Origin: REEB48 sp964355085
GTDB lineage: Bacteria; Patescibacteriota; Minisyncoccia; UBA6257; 02-FULL-45-10c
DNA length: 64,000 nt
Direction of reading: 5' to 3'
NCBI GenBank assembly: GCA_964355085.1
Contig: CAYHBW010000002.1
Span: 4,622 to 68,621 of the forward strand
The notes below the pieces were generated by a model that ran no database searches, was not told where the DNA came from, and saw only the letters and a program-made list of their open reading frames with translations. Below, one piece after another: positions 37,561 through 45,185 of the stretch. Position numbers and translations under genes: made by a program. The stretch's first letter is position 1. Each line of letters begins with the position of its first letter.

Positions 37561-39864
37561 ATGCATACTGATATGAACCATAAAAAAACTTTCATAGTGC
37601 GCGGGATGGATTGCGCCTCCTGCGCGCTGACTATTGAAAAGGCGCTCAAAGAGATGCCGGATCTGCTGTCCGCGAATGTGAATTACGCGACGGAAAAAGC
37701 GGTTATCCAAAGCAATCAACCGATTGATTCTTCGAAAATATCTAATTTTGTTAAGGATAAGACCGGTTATGAATTAGTTGAGGAGATGGGCAGGCAGGAA
37801 CATGCTGGTCACGATATGTCCGGAATGAAAGGCGGGGATATGGAGGGCCATGATCACGCCAAGATGCTGAAAGAAGAGGAGATCCGGAAGCTTTGGAATA
37901 AATTTTTGTTCGGCGCGGTTTCTTCCGCATTGATAATGGCGCTCGGTTTTTCCGAATTTCTTCCCGGATTGGGCGGATTATTCGACCGCTCTACGCTGTT
38001 CCTGCTGATGTTCATTCTTGCGACCCCGGTTGAATTCTGGGTCGGAAAACAGTTTTGGACAAGTTCTTGGGCGTCTTTGAAGAGATTTAATGTGAGTATG
38101 GATACCTTGGTCTCTCTTGGAACAGGCGTGGCTTATTTTTCTGGCCTGGCCGTGACTTTCATGGAAATTTCCCGGATTCCGGCTGCAGTTACGCTCGATG
38201 TCTATTTCGATGTTTCAGCGGTCGTGATAACATTGGTAATTCTCGGGAAATATTTAGAGGCGAAAGCCAAGGGTTCCGCTTCCGAAGCGATCAAAAAACT
38301 TCTGAAGCTTCAGGCGAAAACCGCGCATTTTTTGGACGAAGGAAAGCACGAGACGGATGTTCCGGTTGATCGGATAAAAACCGGAGATCTGATGAGGGTG
38401 AAGCCAGGAGAGAAGATTCCGGTGGACGGAACAATTGTGGACGGATATGCGGTTATTGATGAATCGATGGTCACCGGCGAATCATTGCCGGTTGATAAGA
38501 AAGAAGGAGATGCGCTTATCGGCGCTACGATAAATAAGAATACCAGCTTCATCATGCGGGCTACCAAGGTAGGGAAAGATTCATTTCTTGCCCAGATTGT
38601 CGCTATGATTGAATCCGCGCAAGCCAGCCGGGCGCCTATCCAGAAAATGGCCGACTTTGTGATTTCCTATTTTGTCCCGATAGTCCTGGGAATATCCGCG
38701 GCTACTTTCCTTTTCTGGTTTTTCTGGGCTCCATACGGTTACGGATTTTCATTTGCGATGATAAACGCCATAGCGGTTCTGGTCGTGGCGTGCCCTTGCG
38801 CAATGGGTCTTGCAACGCCGACTTCCATAATGGTCGGCACAGGCAAGGCGGCGGAGCATGGAGTGATCATTAGGGATGCGGAAGCGCTGGAGGTGGCCGG
38901 TAAGATCGGCGCCGTGGTTCTGGATAAAACCGGGACCATAACAAAGGGCGAGCCGTCAGTTACAGACGTGATTTCTTTCGGAGGAATCGATGAATCCGAA
39001 GTCATCCGATGCGCGGCATCTCTGGAAAAACTTTCCGAGCATCCGATTGCCAGATCGATCGCGGGATATTTCAAGCCGGAAGAAGATCTTCTCAAGGTCA
39101 GGAACTTCAGCGCGGTGCCAGGATTCGGGATTGAAGGCGACCTGATTTTGAAATCCGGACCGAAAAGATATTTTCTCGGGAACGCATCATTGATGAGGGA
39201 AAAGGGCGTAGATATCAGATTCGCGCTTTTGCAGTCGGAAAAATTGGAGCGCGACGGCAAAACCTCTCTTTTTCTGTCAGACGGAAAAAATCTTATCGGT
39301 CTGATTGCCGTGGCGGACACAGTTAAGCCGACTGCAGCCGAAGCTGTCAGAAAGCTGAAAGAGCTCGGATTGGAAATCTGGATGATAACCGGTGATAATG
39401 AGCGGACCGCCGATGCGATCGCCAAGGCGGTCGGAATCGGGAAAGTCATGGCGCGGGTTCTTCCGCAGGATAAGGCCGGCAAGATAAAATCCCTGCAGGA
39501 TCAGGGTAAGTTGGTCGCCATGGTCGGCGACGGCATAAATGACGCTCCGGCCCTTACGCAGGCGGATGTTGGCATCGCGATAGGGACGGGAACTGATATC
39601 GCAATCGAGTCCGCAGATATCACTCTGGTTTCCGGCGATCCGATAGGTATTGTGAATGCGATATTTGTCAGCCGCAAAACCCTGATCAATATCAAGCAGA
39701 ATCTTTTCTGGGCTTTCATCTATAACATCGTCCTGATTCCGGTCGCGGCCGGAGTTCTCTGGCCGAAATACGGAATTCTTCTTAATCCCATGCTGGCGGG
39801 CGGAGCGATGGCTTTCAGTTCGCTGTCGGTCGTGCTGAACTCATTAAGATTAAAAAAGGTATAA
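37561..39864 (+). CDS. copA: Copper-exporting P1B-type ATPase
   Basis: 767 residues. N-terminal HMA domain 'GMDCASCALTIEKAL', a His/Met-rich linker ('HAGHDMSGMKGGDMEGHDHA'), eight membrane helices with the copper motif 'VVACPCAMGLATPTS', actuator 'VTGES', phosphorylation 'DKTGT', 'SEHPIARS' and 'GDGINDAPAL'. Exports Cu(I). A TATAAT at 37553-37558 would start transcription just before the second in-frame ATG (37573), whereas GTGAGGT fits ATG 37561; both starts are possible. The VKOR gene follows after 3 bases. Confidence 0.95.
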   Translation: MHTDMNHKKTFIVRGMDCASCALTIEKALKEMPDLLSANVNYATEKAVIQSNQPIDSSKISNFVKDKTGYELVEEMGRQEHAGHDMSGMKGGDMEGHDHAKMLKEEEIRKLWNKFLFGAVSSALIMALGFSEFLPGLGGLFDRSTLFLLMFILATPVEFWVGKQFWTSSWASLKRFNVSMDTLVSLGTGVAYFSGLAVTFMEISRIPAAVTLDVYFDVSAVVITLVILGKYLEAKAKGSASEAIKKLLKLQAKTAHFLDEGKHETDVPVDRIKTGDLMRVKPGEKIPVDGTIVDGYAVIDESMVTGESLPVDKKEGDALIGATINKNTSFIMRATKVGKDSFLAQIVAMIESAQASRAPIQKMADFVISYFVPIVLGISAATFLFWFFWAPYGYGFSFAMINAIAVLVVACPCAMGLATPTSIMVGTGKAAEHGVIIRDAEALEVAGKIGAVVLDKTGTITKGEPSVTDVISFGGIDESEVIRCAASLEKLSEHPIARSIAGYFKPEEDLLKVRNFSAVPGFGIEGDLILKSGPKRYFLGNASLMREKGVDIRFALLQSEKLERDGKTSLFLSDGKNLIGLIAVADTVKPTAAEAVRKLKELGLEIWMITGDNERTADAIAKAVGIGKVMARVLPQDKAGKIKSLQDQGKLVAMVGDGINDAPALTQADVGIAIGTGTDIAIESADITLVSGDPIGIVNAIFVSRKTLINIKQNLFWAFIYNIVLIPVAAGVLWPKYGILLNPMLAGGAMAFSSLSVVLNSLRLKKV

Positions 39865-39867
39865 TAT

Positions 39868-40314
39868 ATGGAGAACGATAAATTGGAAAAATTGAATTGG
39901 GCTTTCATCGCCATCAGCTTTTCCGGATTTCTTGACGCGCTCTATCTGTCCATCCAGAGGTTCAAGGGAATTCCGATAATCTGCACCATACTTGAGGGCT
40001 GCAACAAGGTCGCGACCAGCATTTATGCGGAAATCATGAATATCCCGGTGGCTTATCTCGGGGTGCTCTATTATTTCCTGATCTTCCTGCTGGCAATCTG
40101 GTTCTTGACTTCAAAAAACCGGAATACGGTATACGTGATTTCCGCTTTCACAATCGTCGGATTCATTTTTTCGGTTTGGTTCGTCTATCTGCAGATTTTC
40201 GTCATCAAGGCCATCTGCTTTTACTGCATGATTTCCGCACTGACCTCGACACTGCTGTTCATTCTGGGAAGTTATTATCTCATATCTCATCATAAGAAAG
40301 GTCGCCAATTATAA
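39868..40314 (+). CDS. Vitamin K epoxide reductase-family thiol oxidoreductase
   Basis: 148 residues, four membrane helices. Loop cysteines in 'CTILEGCNKVATS', 'IPVAYLGVLYY', and the active CxxC in 'AICFYCMISAL'. Bacterial VKOR re-oxidises DsbA-like proteins for disulfide formation outside the membrane. No DsbA is in the window. It shares the copA unit. Confidence 0.93.
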   Translation: MENDKLEKLNWAFIAISFSGFLDALYLSIQRFKGIPIICTILEGCNKVATSIYAEIMNIPVAYLGVLYYFLIFLLAIWFLTSKNRNTVYVISAFTIVGFIFSVWFVYLQIFVIKAICFYCMISALTSTLLFILGSYYLISHHKKGRQL

Positions 40315-40332
40315 TTTATCATTATAAAAAGC

Positions 40333-40713
40333 ATGAATTTAAAATTAATAGAATGGGTTTTGAGAGTGGGTGTGGCCGGTGAATTCCTTGGTCACGGAGT
40401 ATTCGCTTTGCAGGGGAAGAAAGATTGGGTGGGATGGTTCGCCAATTTCGGAATTTCCGATACGGGAACCGCCGTGAATATTCTGTTTTGGCTTGGCGTA
40501 CTGGATATTCTTCTGGCGATCCTGGTGTTGGTCAAGCCGATGCGCTTGCCGCTTCTTTGGATGGTTTTTTGGGGATTCTGGACGGCGCTTTTGCGTCCGC
40601 TGGTCGGAATGCCGGTCTGGGATTTTGTGGAAAGATGGGCGAATTGGAGCGCTCCTTTGGCTCTGTTGCTCATTATCGGCTGGCCGAGAGAATGGCGTGA
40701 TTGGCTTAAATAA
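40333..40713 (+). CDS. DoxX-like four-helix membrane protein
   Basis: 126 residues, four hydrophobic helices. 'EWVLRVGVAGEFLGHGVFAL' with a conserved-looking Gly-His at the first helix, 'LFWLGVLDILLAILVLVKP' and 'WANWSAPLALLLIIGWP'. The layout matches DoxX/DoxD-like families; a related protein lies at 42708-43181. Function uncertain (quinone- or thiol-linked redox in other bacteria). Confidence 0.65.
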   Translation: MNLKLIEWVLRVGVAGEFLGHGVFALQGKKDWVGWFANFGISDTGTAVNILFWLGVLDILLAILVLVKPMRLPLLWMVFWGFWTALLRPLVGMPVWDFVERWANWSAPLALLLIIGWPREWRDWLK

Positions 40714-40729
40714 ATACAAAAGACCCGAT

Positions 40730-42355
40730 ATGAAAAATATTTTATTGAACTTATTGAGCTGGACGCTGATAATCCTTAGTCCCGTTCTGATATTCGCAGT
40801 TTTCGGATATTTGGCTATTAATTTTGATGTCTGGCCGCCGAGTTGTGATATCCTTCCGATCCGGGAGGCGAGACGAGTATGTGAATTTTCAAAATTGGAA
40901 AAAGCCCCGGCTGGTCAGCCGGCTGAAGTCAATTTCTGGGTTACGATTCCATATGATGCTCCGGCCGGCAGATTGCTGATAAGTATAGATGGAAATGATC
41001 CTATGGAAATGGAAAAAATAAATAATCTAAGTTTCCGAAAATCAGTGAGCGTTGTTACCGGAGATGTTCTTACGTACAGATATCTCCGAAATAGCGATAA
41101 ATCTTCTTCAGATGAAAAGAATCTTCCGGTCAGGTCGTATAAAAAAGACGTATATGATTACGTTTCGAAGTGGAGCGATTCTCCGGCATTCGGCCAAATC
41201 GGAAGCTATATTTCGCCGTTGATCACAATGGAAGATACCTGGACCATTAACTACAATATGAATCTTTTTGAAGATACAAGACGGAACTTGGATAGCGCAT
41301 TCGCCAGGGTTGCGAGTATCGGCGGAAAGGAGGCGATGGTTTTCAGCTTCATTGATTTTATCGGCGATAATAAAGAAAGCATAAAACTGGAAGAAACAGC
41401 TTCTCCGTATAAAAATTGGCGCGATGCCGCAATTACACCGTCGGAGATGAAGGATATAGCCCGCACTGCAAAGAAATATAATCTGAAACCGATTATCGCT
41501 TATAATGTCGGAGCGGATTATACCAAATACATTGATGTAAGTTTAATCGGAAGATTTACAGGCGGAGCGGCTGGCGGCGGCGCAGGCGGCAATGCGGCGG
41601 AACAGCGGGCGGGAGATGATTTCGGCAGAGACGATCCAAAAACAAAAGCTTGGCTTGATTCGGAATTCGCTCAGCTTCAGGATATTCTGGTGAGTTGGGC
41701 TATTAGCGCTGAAAAGGCCGGTATTTACGCAATTAATATCACACCGGAATACCGCATGCCGACACCAAGGCCGTTTTATGATTATGCAGATGCAAAATTC
41801 AGCGGAATCATCAAGGCGATGAGGGGCGTATATTCCGGTAAAATATATGCGAGTAATTTTAACAGTTACGGCGGGCTCCGCTTAAGTCCTCGTCCTAAAT
41901 ATATTGATGACGCTGATGCGCTTATTCTTCACCTCCCCTTATTGAATTTGCGCGAGGGGGCGAGCATCTCCGAAATGCGGGCAGCGTGGTCTGAAATTTT
42001 AGACAGAGCCGAGGCGGATTTTGCGGATTATAAAAAACCTATTTATTTGGTGGAAAATGTCGGAAGTTATAACGGAGCAAATAGCGGAAGGGGAGGAATG
42101 GAATGGGGTGATTTTATCGAAGTCGTTAATGCCGGCTATTCCCGTGATTGGCAGGGTCAAGCCGATGCCATTGAAGCGCTGTTTCAGGCGTTCGCCGGAA
42201 GAACCAGGTTTGCGGGAATAGGTCCCGGTTCAAAATTCGCCTGGGACGATCTCATGGCGCCGGATTATGCGAGTCCTAGGAACGATCTGACTTCCAATAT
42301 CCGCAGTAAACCGGCGGAAGCGGTTTGGAAAAAATGGATTTTGCCGTCCTATTAA
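40730..42355 (+). CDS. Membrane-anchored TIM-barrel glycoside hydrolase-like protein
   Basis: 541 residues. Membrane helix at 5-30, a beta domain (about 55-150), then a barrel-like region with 'EMKDIARTAKKYNLKPIIAY', 'AGIYAINITPEYRMPTP', 'DADALILHLPLL' and 'KPIYLVENVGSYNGA'. The sequence of strands with Glu at ends of barrel strands ('ITPE', 'LVE') resembles GH113- and GH5-type glycosidases (inference). Likely extracellular. ATG 40730 is chosen because the hydrophobic anchor follows it; a much longer frame upstream overlaps the DoxX-like gene. Confidence 0.65.
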   Translation: MKNILLNLLSWTLIILSPVLIFAVFGYLAINFDVWPPSCDILPIREARRVCEFSKLEKAPAGQPAEVNFWVTIPYDAPAGRLLISIDGNDPMEMEKINNLSFRKSVSVVTGDVLTYRYLRNSDKSSSDEKNLPVRSYKKDVYDYVSKWSDSPAFGQIGSYISPLITMEDTWTINYNMNLFEDTRRNLDSAFARVASIGGKEAMVFSFIDFIGDNKESIKLEETASPYKNWRDAAITPSEMKDIARTAKKYNLKPIIAYNVGADYTKYIDVSLIGRFTGGAAGGGAGGNAAEQRAGDDFGRDDPKTKAWLDSEFAQLQDILVSWAISAEKAGIYAINITPEYRMPTPRPFYDYADAKFSGIIKAMRGVYSGKIYASNFNSYGGLRLSPRPKYIDDADALILHLPLLNLREGASISEMRAAWSEILDRAEADFADYKKPIYLVENVGSYNGANSGRGGMEWGDFIEVVNAGYSRDWQGQADAIEALFQAFAGRTRFAGIGPGSKFAWDDLMAPDYASPRNDLTSNIRSKPAEAVWKKWILPSY

Positions 42356-42360
42356 CGTAT

Positions 42361-42392
42361 AAAAACCGCCCCGATAGAGTCGGGGCGGTTTT
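42361..42392. terminator. Bidirectional terminator
   Basis: AAAACCGCCCCGA and TCGGGGCGGTTTT, a 13-bp stem, between convergent genes. Confidence 0.92.
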
Positions 42393-42404
42393 TATTATCT
42401 GTCA

Positions 42405-42605
42405 TTACTGCATCGGCGGTTTTTGCGACTGATCATCACCCATCCAAGCATTCACTTTTTCCCAGAACATCATTGCCAATCCGGCAAGGACTATCAGGGA
42501 CATGCTCAATGGCGCGACTAATCCGTAGCCGCTTTGCGCTGCGCCGCCCATCATTATCAAACCGAACAGGGCGACTATAACTCCCAAAACTTTTCTTTTT
42601 TTCAT
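42405..42605 (-). CDS. Small two-helix membrane protein
   Basis: 66 residues, unrecognised. Two hydrophobic helices (about 6-24 and 29-50: 'LGVIVALFGLIMMGGAA', 'LSMSLIVLAGLAMMFWEKV') and a polar tail 'MGDDQSQKPPMQ'. Its -10 TATAAT (42636-42641, minus) lies in an inverted repeat shared with the divergent promoter of the DoxX gene. Confidence 0.6.
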   Translation of the reverse strand: MKKRKVLGVIVALFGLIMMGGAAQSGYGLVAPLSMSLIVLAGLAMMFWEKVNAWMGDDQSQKPPMQ

Positions 42606-42632
42606 ATATATTTGAGATTTAATTCGACCATC

Positions 42633-42664
42633 TCAATTATACCATTTTTTGGTATAATAATTGA
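42633..42664. promoter_or_regulatory. Divergent promoters within an inverted repeat
   Basis: TCAATTATACC (42633-42643) and GGTATAATAATTGA (42651-42664) are inverted copies with a 3-base insertion, each containing a -10 TATAAT for genes running away from each other. Further TATAAT sequences at 42688-42693 and 42698-42703 lie closer to the DoxX ATG, so the start used is uncertain. Confidence 0.5.
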
Positions 42665-42707
42665 TATAGGATTTAAAGGGCGCATTATATAATTGTTTAT
42701 AATTTAC

Positions 42708-43181
42708 ATGCAAAAATATCAAAATTTATCTTTGTTTCTGCTTAGGGTGTCTATGGGTTGGATGTATTTCTATGCCGGAATCACGAAGGTGATCGATCCG
42801 GCCTGGACTGCCGAGGGCTATATTAAGGGGGCGAAAAATTTCACCTGGTTCTTCCAGTGGCTTCTCAATCCGGAAATACTTCCGGTGGTGAATTTCATGA
42901 ATGAGTGGGGACTGACACTTCTTGGCGTTTCCCTCATTTTGGGAATCGGCGTCCGTCTTTCTTCAATTCTCGGTGCGGTGCTCATGATGATGTATTATGT
43001 CGCATTGCCGTTTCCGTATCCGAACACTCATTCTCTGATAGTTGATGAGCATATAATTTATACGGCAGCTCTCCTGTTTTTCGCCGCAGTAAGAGCCGGC
43101 AGAACAGGTGGTTTGGAGGAATGGTGCTCGAATCTTCCGATTTGCGCCAAATATCCTAAATTGCGGGAGTGGCTTGGTTAA
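42708..43181 (+). CDS. DoxX-family membrane protein
   Basis: 157 residues, four helices. 'LFLLRVSMGWMYFYAGITKV' and 'GLTLLGVSLILGIGVRLSSI' are typical DoxX segments; the C-terminus has two Cys ('EEWCSNLPICAKYP'). DoxX proteins take part in membrane redox or thiol metabolism in some bacteria. An in-frame TTG at 42693 is unlikely. Confidence 0.85.
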   Translation: MQKYQNLSLFLLRVSMGWMYFYAGITKVIDPAWTAEGYIKGAKNFTWFFQWLLNPEILPVVNFMNEWGLTLLGVSLILGIGVRLSSILGAVLMMMYYVALPFPYPNTHSLIVDEHIIYTAALLFFAAVRAGRTGGLEEWCSNLPICAKYPKLREWLG

Positions 43182-43219
43182 GGTATAATTAGCATATTAT
43201 TAAAAGTAAAAATAAATTT

Positions 43220-43363
43220 ATGTGGAATTACATGATGGGTGGGTGGGGAGGAGGATATGGCTACAGTTGCGGAGGCGGATTCATGGGAATAACTATGCTT
43301 CTTGTCTGGGCTGTCCTGCTTTTATTGGCTGTCCTGCTCTGGAAAAAAATAAACAATAAATAA
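43220..43363 (+). CDS. Small Gly/Met-rich single-helix membrane protein
   Basis: 47 residues. 'MWNYMMGGWGGGYGYSCGGG' precedes one strongly hydrophobic helix (residues about 23-41) and 'WKKINNK'. The Met/Trp/Cys-rich head resembles small membrane peptides found beside copper and other metal exporters, some of which also carry a SHOCT domain (absent here). It precedes the SIMPL gene by 3 bases. Start by the first ATG; an internal Met pair offers alternatives. Confidence 0.65.
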   Translation: MWNYMMGGWGGGYGYSCGGGFMGITMLLVWAVLLLLAVLLWKKINNK

Positions 43364-43366
43364 TTC

Positions 43367-44164
43367 ATGGATATGGATCTGAAAATAAAGAATTATCTGG
43401 GCATGGCCGGAGTCGCGCTTATGGCGGCTTTATCCTTATCCGCGCTTTGGTATGTCAATTCGTATTCTCGTTCCATTGAGCCTGGTACCTATCGCAGCTT
43501 CTCGGTCAGCGGCGAAGGCAAGGTAGTGGCAATTCCTGACGTCGCCGAATTTTCCTTCAGCGTCCTGACTCAAGGAGGGAAAGATTTGGGCGCGCTACAG
43601 ACTGAAAATACGGTCAAAGTCAATCGTGCGATCGGAGTCGTCAAAGGCGCCGGCGTAAATGATGAGGATATCAAGACCGAGCAGTACAGCGTCGCACCAA
43701 TATACAAATATTTAGATAGCCGGCCCGATTATTATTCTCCGGAGGCAAAGTCTTGCCCGCCTCCTGAAATAGTCGGTTATACGGTTCAGCAGACTATCGG
43801 AGTGAAGGTGAGGGATTTTTCCAAAGTCGGAGAGCTTTTGACACAGGTTGTTGTCAGCGGAGCGAATTCCGTTTCCCAGCTGAACTTTACCATGGATGAT
43901 CCGACTGAACTCCAGAATCAGGCGCGCGCGGAAGCAATCGCCAAAGCCAAGGCCAAGGCGAAATCAATCGCAAAGGCGGGACGTTTTGATGTCGGAAGAC
44001 TGCTTTCCATAGATGAAGGCGGTTACGCTCCGATGTACGCCAAGTATTCCGCTTATGGGATAGGCGGAGATATGGTTGCGGAGAGCGGTCCGGCCCCTTC
44101 AATACAGCCGGGATCCCAGGAAATCACCGTCAATGTCACTCTTCGATACGAAATTGAAGATTAA
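43367..44164 (+). CDS. SIMPL-domain (DUF541) envelope protein
   Basis: 265 residues. Membrane anchor at about 9-30, then a SIMPL domain: 'SVSGEGKVVAIPDVAEFSFS', 'VVKGAGVNDEDIKTEQYSV', 'QTIGVKVRDFSKVGELLTQ', 'QARAEAIAKAKAKAKSIAKA'. Members such as E. coli YggE lower oxidative damage; the mechanism is unknown. An internal ATG at 43373 is an alternative start. Confidence 0.9.
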   Translation: MDMDLKIKNYLGMAGVALMAALSLSALWYVNSYSRSIEPGTYRSFSVSGEGKVVAIPDVAEFSFSVLTQGGKDLGALQTENTVKVNRAIGVVKGAGVNDEDIKTEQYSVAPIYKYLDSRPDYYSPEAKSCPPPEIVGYTVQQTIGVKVRDFSKVGELLTQVVVSGANSVSQLNFTMDDPTELQNQARAEAIAKAKAKAKSIAKAGRFDVGRLLSIDEGGYAPMYAKYSAYGIGGDMVAESGPAPSIQPGSQEITVNVTLRYEIED

Positions 44165-44181
44165 TTCATAGAGACAACGGG

Positions 44182-44213
44182 AAATCGGCCTCCTATCCAG
44201 GAGGCCGATTTTT
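44182..44213 (+). terminator. Terminator after the SIMPL gene
   Basis: AAATCGGCCTCCT-ATCC-AGGAGGCCGATTT, then TT. Confidence 0.92.
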
Positions 44214-44216
44214 GTT

Positions 44217-44222
44217 TAGAAT
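44217..44222 (+). promoter_or_regulatory. -10 hexamer TAGAAT upstream of methyltransferase
   Basis: Ends 6 bases before ATG 44229, deciding against the TTG at 44226. Confidence 0.5.
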
Positions 44223-44228
44223 ATATTG

Positions 44229-45059
44229 ATGAATAAGTCTTCAGATATTCAGAAAAAGGACGGGAAAACTTCCTGGGGCAAGGTGGCCGGCTGGTATGAC
44301 AAGATGGTTGAGGGAGAAGGCAATTATCAGTCCGGGCTCATACTGCCGAATCTGTTGAGGATCCTGGATATAAAGAAGGGGATGATTATGATCGATGTCG
44401 CTTGCGGGCAGGGATTTTTTTCCCGTGAATTTGCGAAATCGGGTGCCAGAGTTTACGGATCGGATATCGCGCCGGAATTGATAAAGCTTGCCGAGAAAAA
44501 TACTCCGCCGTCGCTCCGTCCGAAAATAACCTATCAGACCTCTCCGTCGGACAACCTTTCTTTCATCAAGTCCGGGAGCGTTGACGCGGTGGTGATAGTT
44601 CTTGCTTTGCAGAATATAGAAAAAGTGAAGGAAACGATTTCAGAATGTTTCCGCGTTTCGAAATCCGGCGGCCGGCTCGTACTGGTTCTCAATCATCCGG
44701 CATTCCGGATTCCGAAAGAATCCAGCTGGGGCTGGGATGCTACGGCAGAACTCAAGACTGGCGTCAAAGGAGTCCAGTATCGAAGGATTGACCGGTATCT
44801 TTCCGAGTCCAGCACAAAAATCCAGATGCATCCTTCGACAAGTTCAGGACAAGTCCCGGTGGCCGGAGAATTTACTATTTCTTTTCATCGACCACTGCAG
44901 TTTTATTTCAAAGTTCTGGCGAAGAATAATTTCCTGGTGAGCAGATTCGAGGAGTGGACTTCCAACCGGGTCAGCGAGAAGGGCCCGCGTTCTGAAGCCG
45001 AAGATCGCGCTCGCAAGGAGATCCCGCTTTTTCTTTGCATCGAGGCGGTCAAGAAATAA
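44229..45059 (+). CDS. Class I SAM-dependent methyltransferase with repeat insertion
   Basis: 276 residues. 'MIMIDVACGQGFFSREFAKSG' is motif I binding S-adenosylmethionine, 'VYGSDIAPELIKLAE' motif II, 'VDAVVIVLALQNI' motif IV and 'SGGRLVLVLNHPAF' post-motif. UbiE/Coq5-like small-molecule type; the substrate is unknown. Residues around 205 read 'STSSGQ', encoded by the palindromic-repeat sequence CCTTCGACAAGTTCAGGACAAG (44832-44853 region), an in-frame insertion of an otherwise intergenic repeat. The gene ends exactly where the 126-bp inverted-repeat element begins. Confidence 0.88.
   Translation: MNKSSDIQKKDGKTSWGKVAGWYDKMVEGEGNYQSGLILPNLLRILDIKKGMIMIDVACGQGFFSREFAKSGARVYGSDIAPELIKLAEKNTPPSLRPKITYQTSPSDNLSFIKSGSVDAVVIVLALQNIEKVKETISECFRVSKSGGRLVLVLNHPAFRIPKESSWGWDATAELKTGVKGVQYRRIDRYLSESSTKIQMHPSTSSGQVPVAGEFTISFHRPLQFYFKVLAKNNFLVSRFEEWTSNRVSEKGPRSEAEDRARKEIPLFLCIEAVKK
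44832..44856. repeat. CTTCGACAAG..CAGGACAAG repeat inside a gene
   Basis: The sequence cttcgacaagttcaggacaa belongs to a repeat seen in many bacterial genomes (general knowledge, not searched here). It stays in frame and adds about eight residues to the methyltransferase. Confidence 0.55.
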
Positions 45060-45185
45060 TCCCACGCATAACGAGGACAGTTAATATTTATCAATAATGA
45101 AAATTTTCTATTATATGGTCTTAAATAAAAAGTTGGAAGTCGTTAATCCGGGTTGCGCAGAGCGCAGTCCTCGTCATGCGTGGGA
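45060..45185. repeat. 126-bp inverted-repeat element
   Basis: Left arm TCCCACGCATAACGAGGAC (45060-45078) begins on the base after the methyltransferase stop; right arm GTCCTCGTCATGCGTGGGA (45167-45185) pairs with it at 18 of 19 positions and contains the first ATG of the next gene. A smaller hairpin TGCGC-AGA-GCGCA lies next to the right arm. The AT-rich centre may hold the promoter of the glycosyltransferase. Same architecture as the 291-bp element, with different sequence. Confidence 0.75.

Noticed and set aside
38739..39482. 247-codon frame opposite copA
   Set aside because: Antisense shadow of the conserved ATPase.
40493..40729. Extension of the glycosidase-like gene upstream of 40730
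   Set aside because: It overlaps the DoxX-like gene in another frame, and the membrane anchor begins right after ATG 40730.
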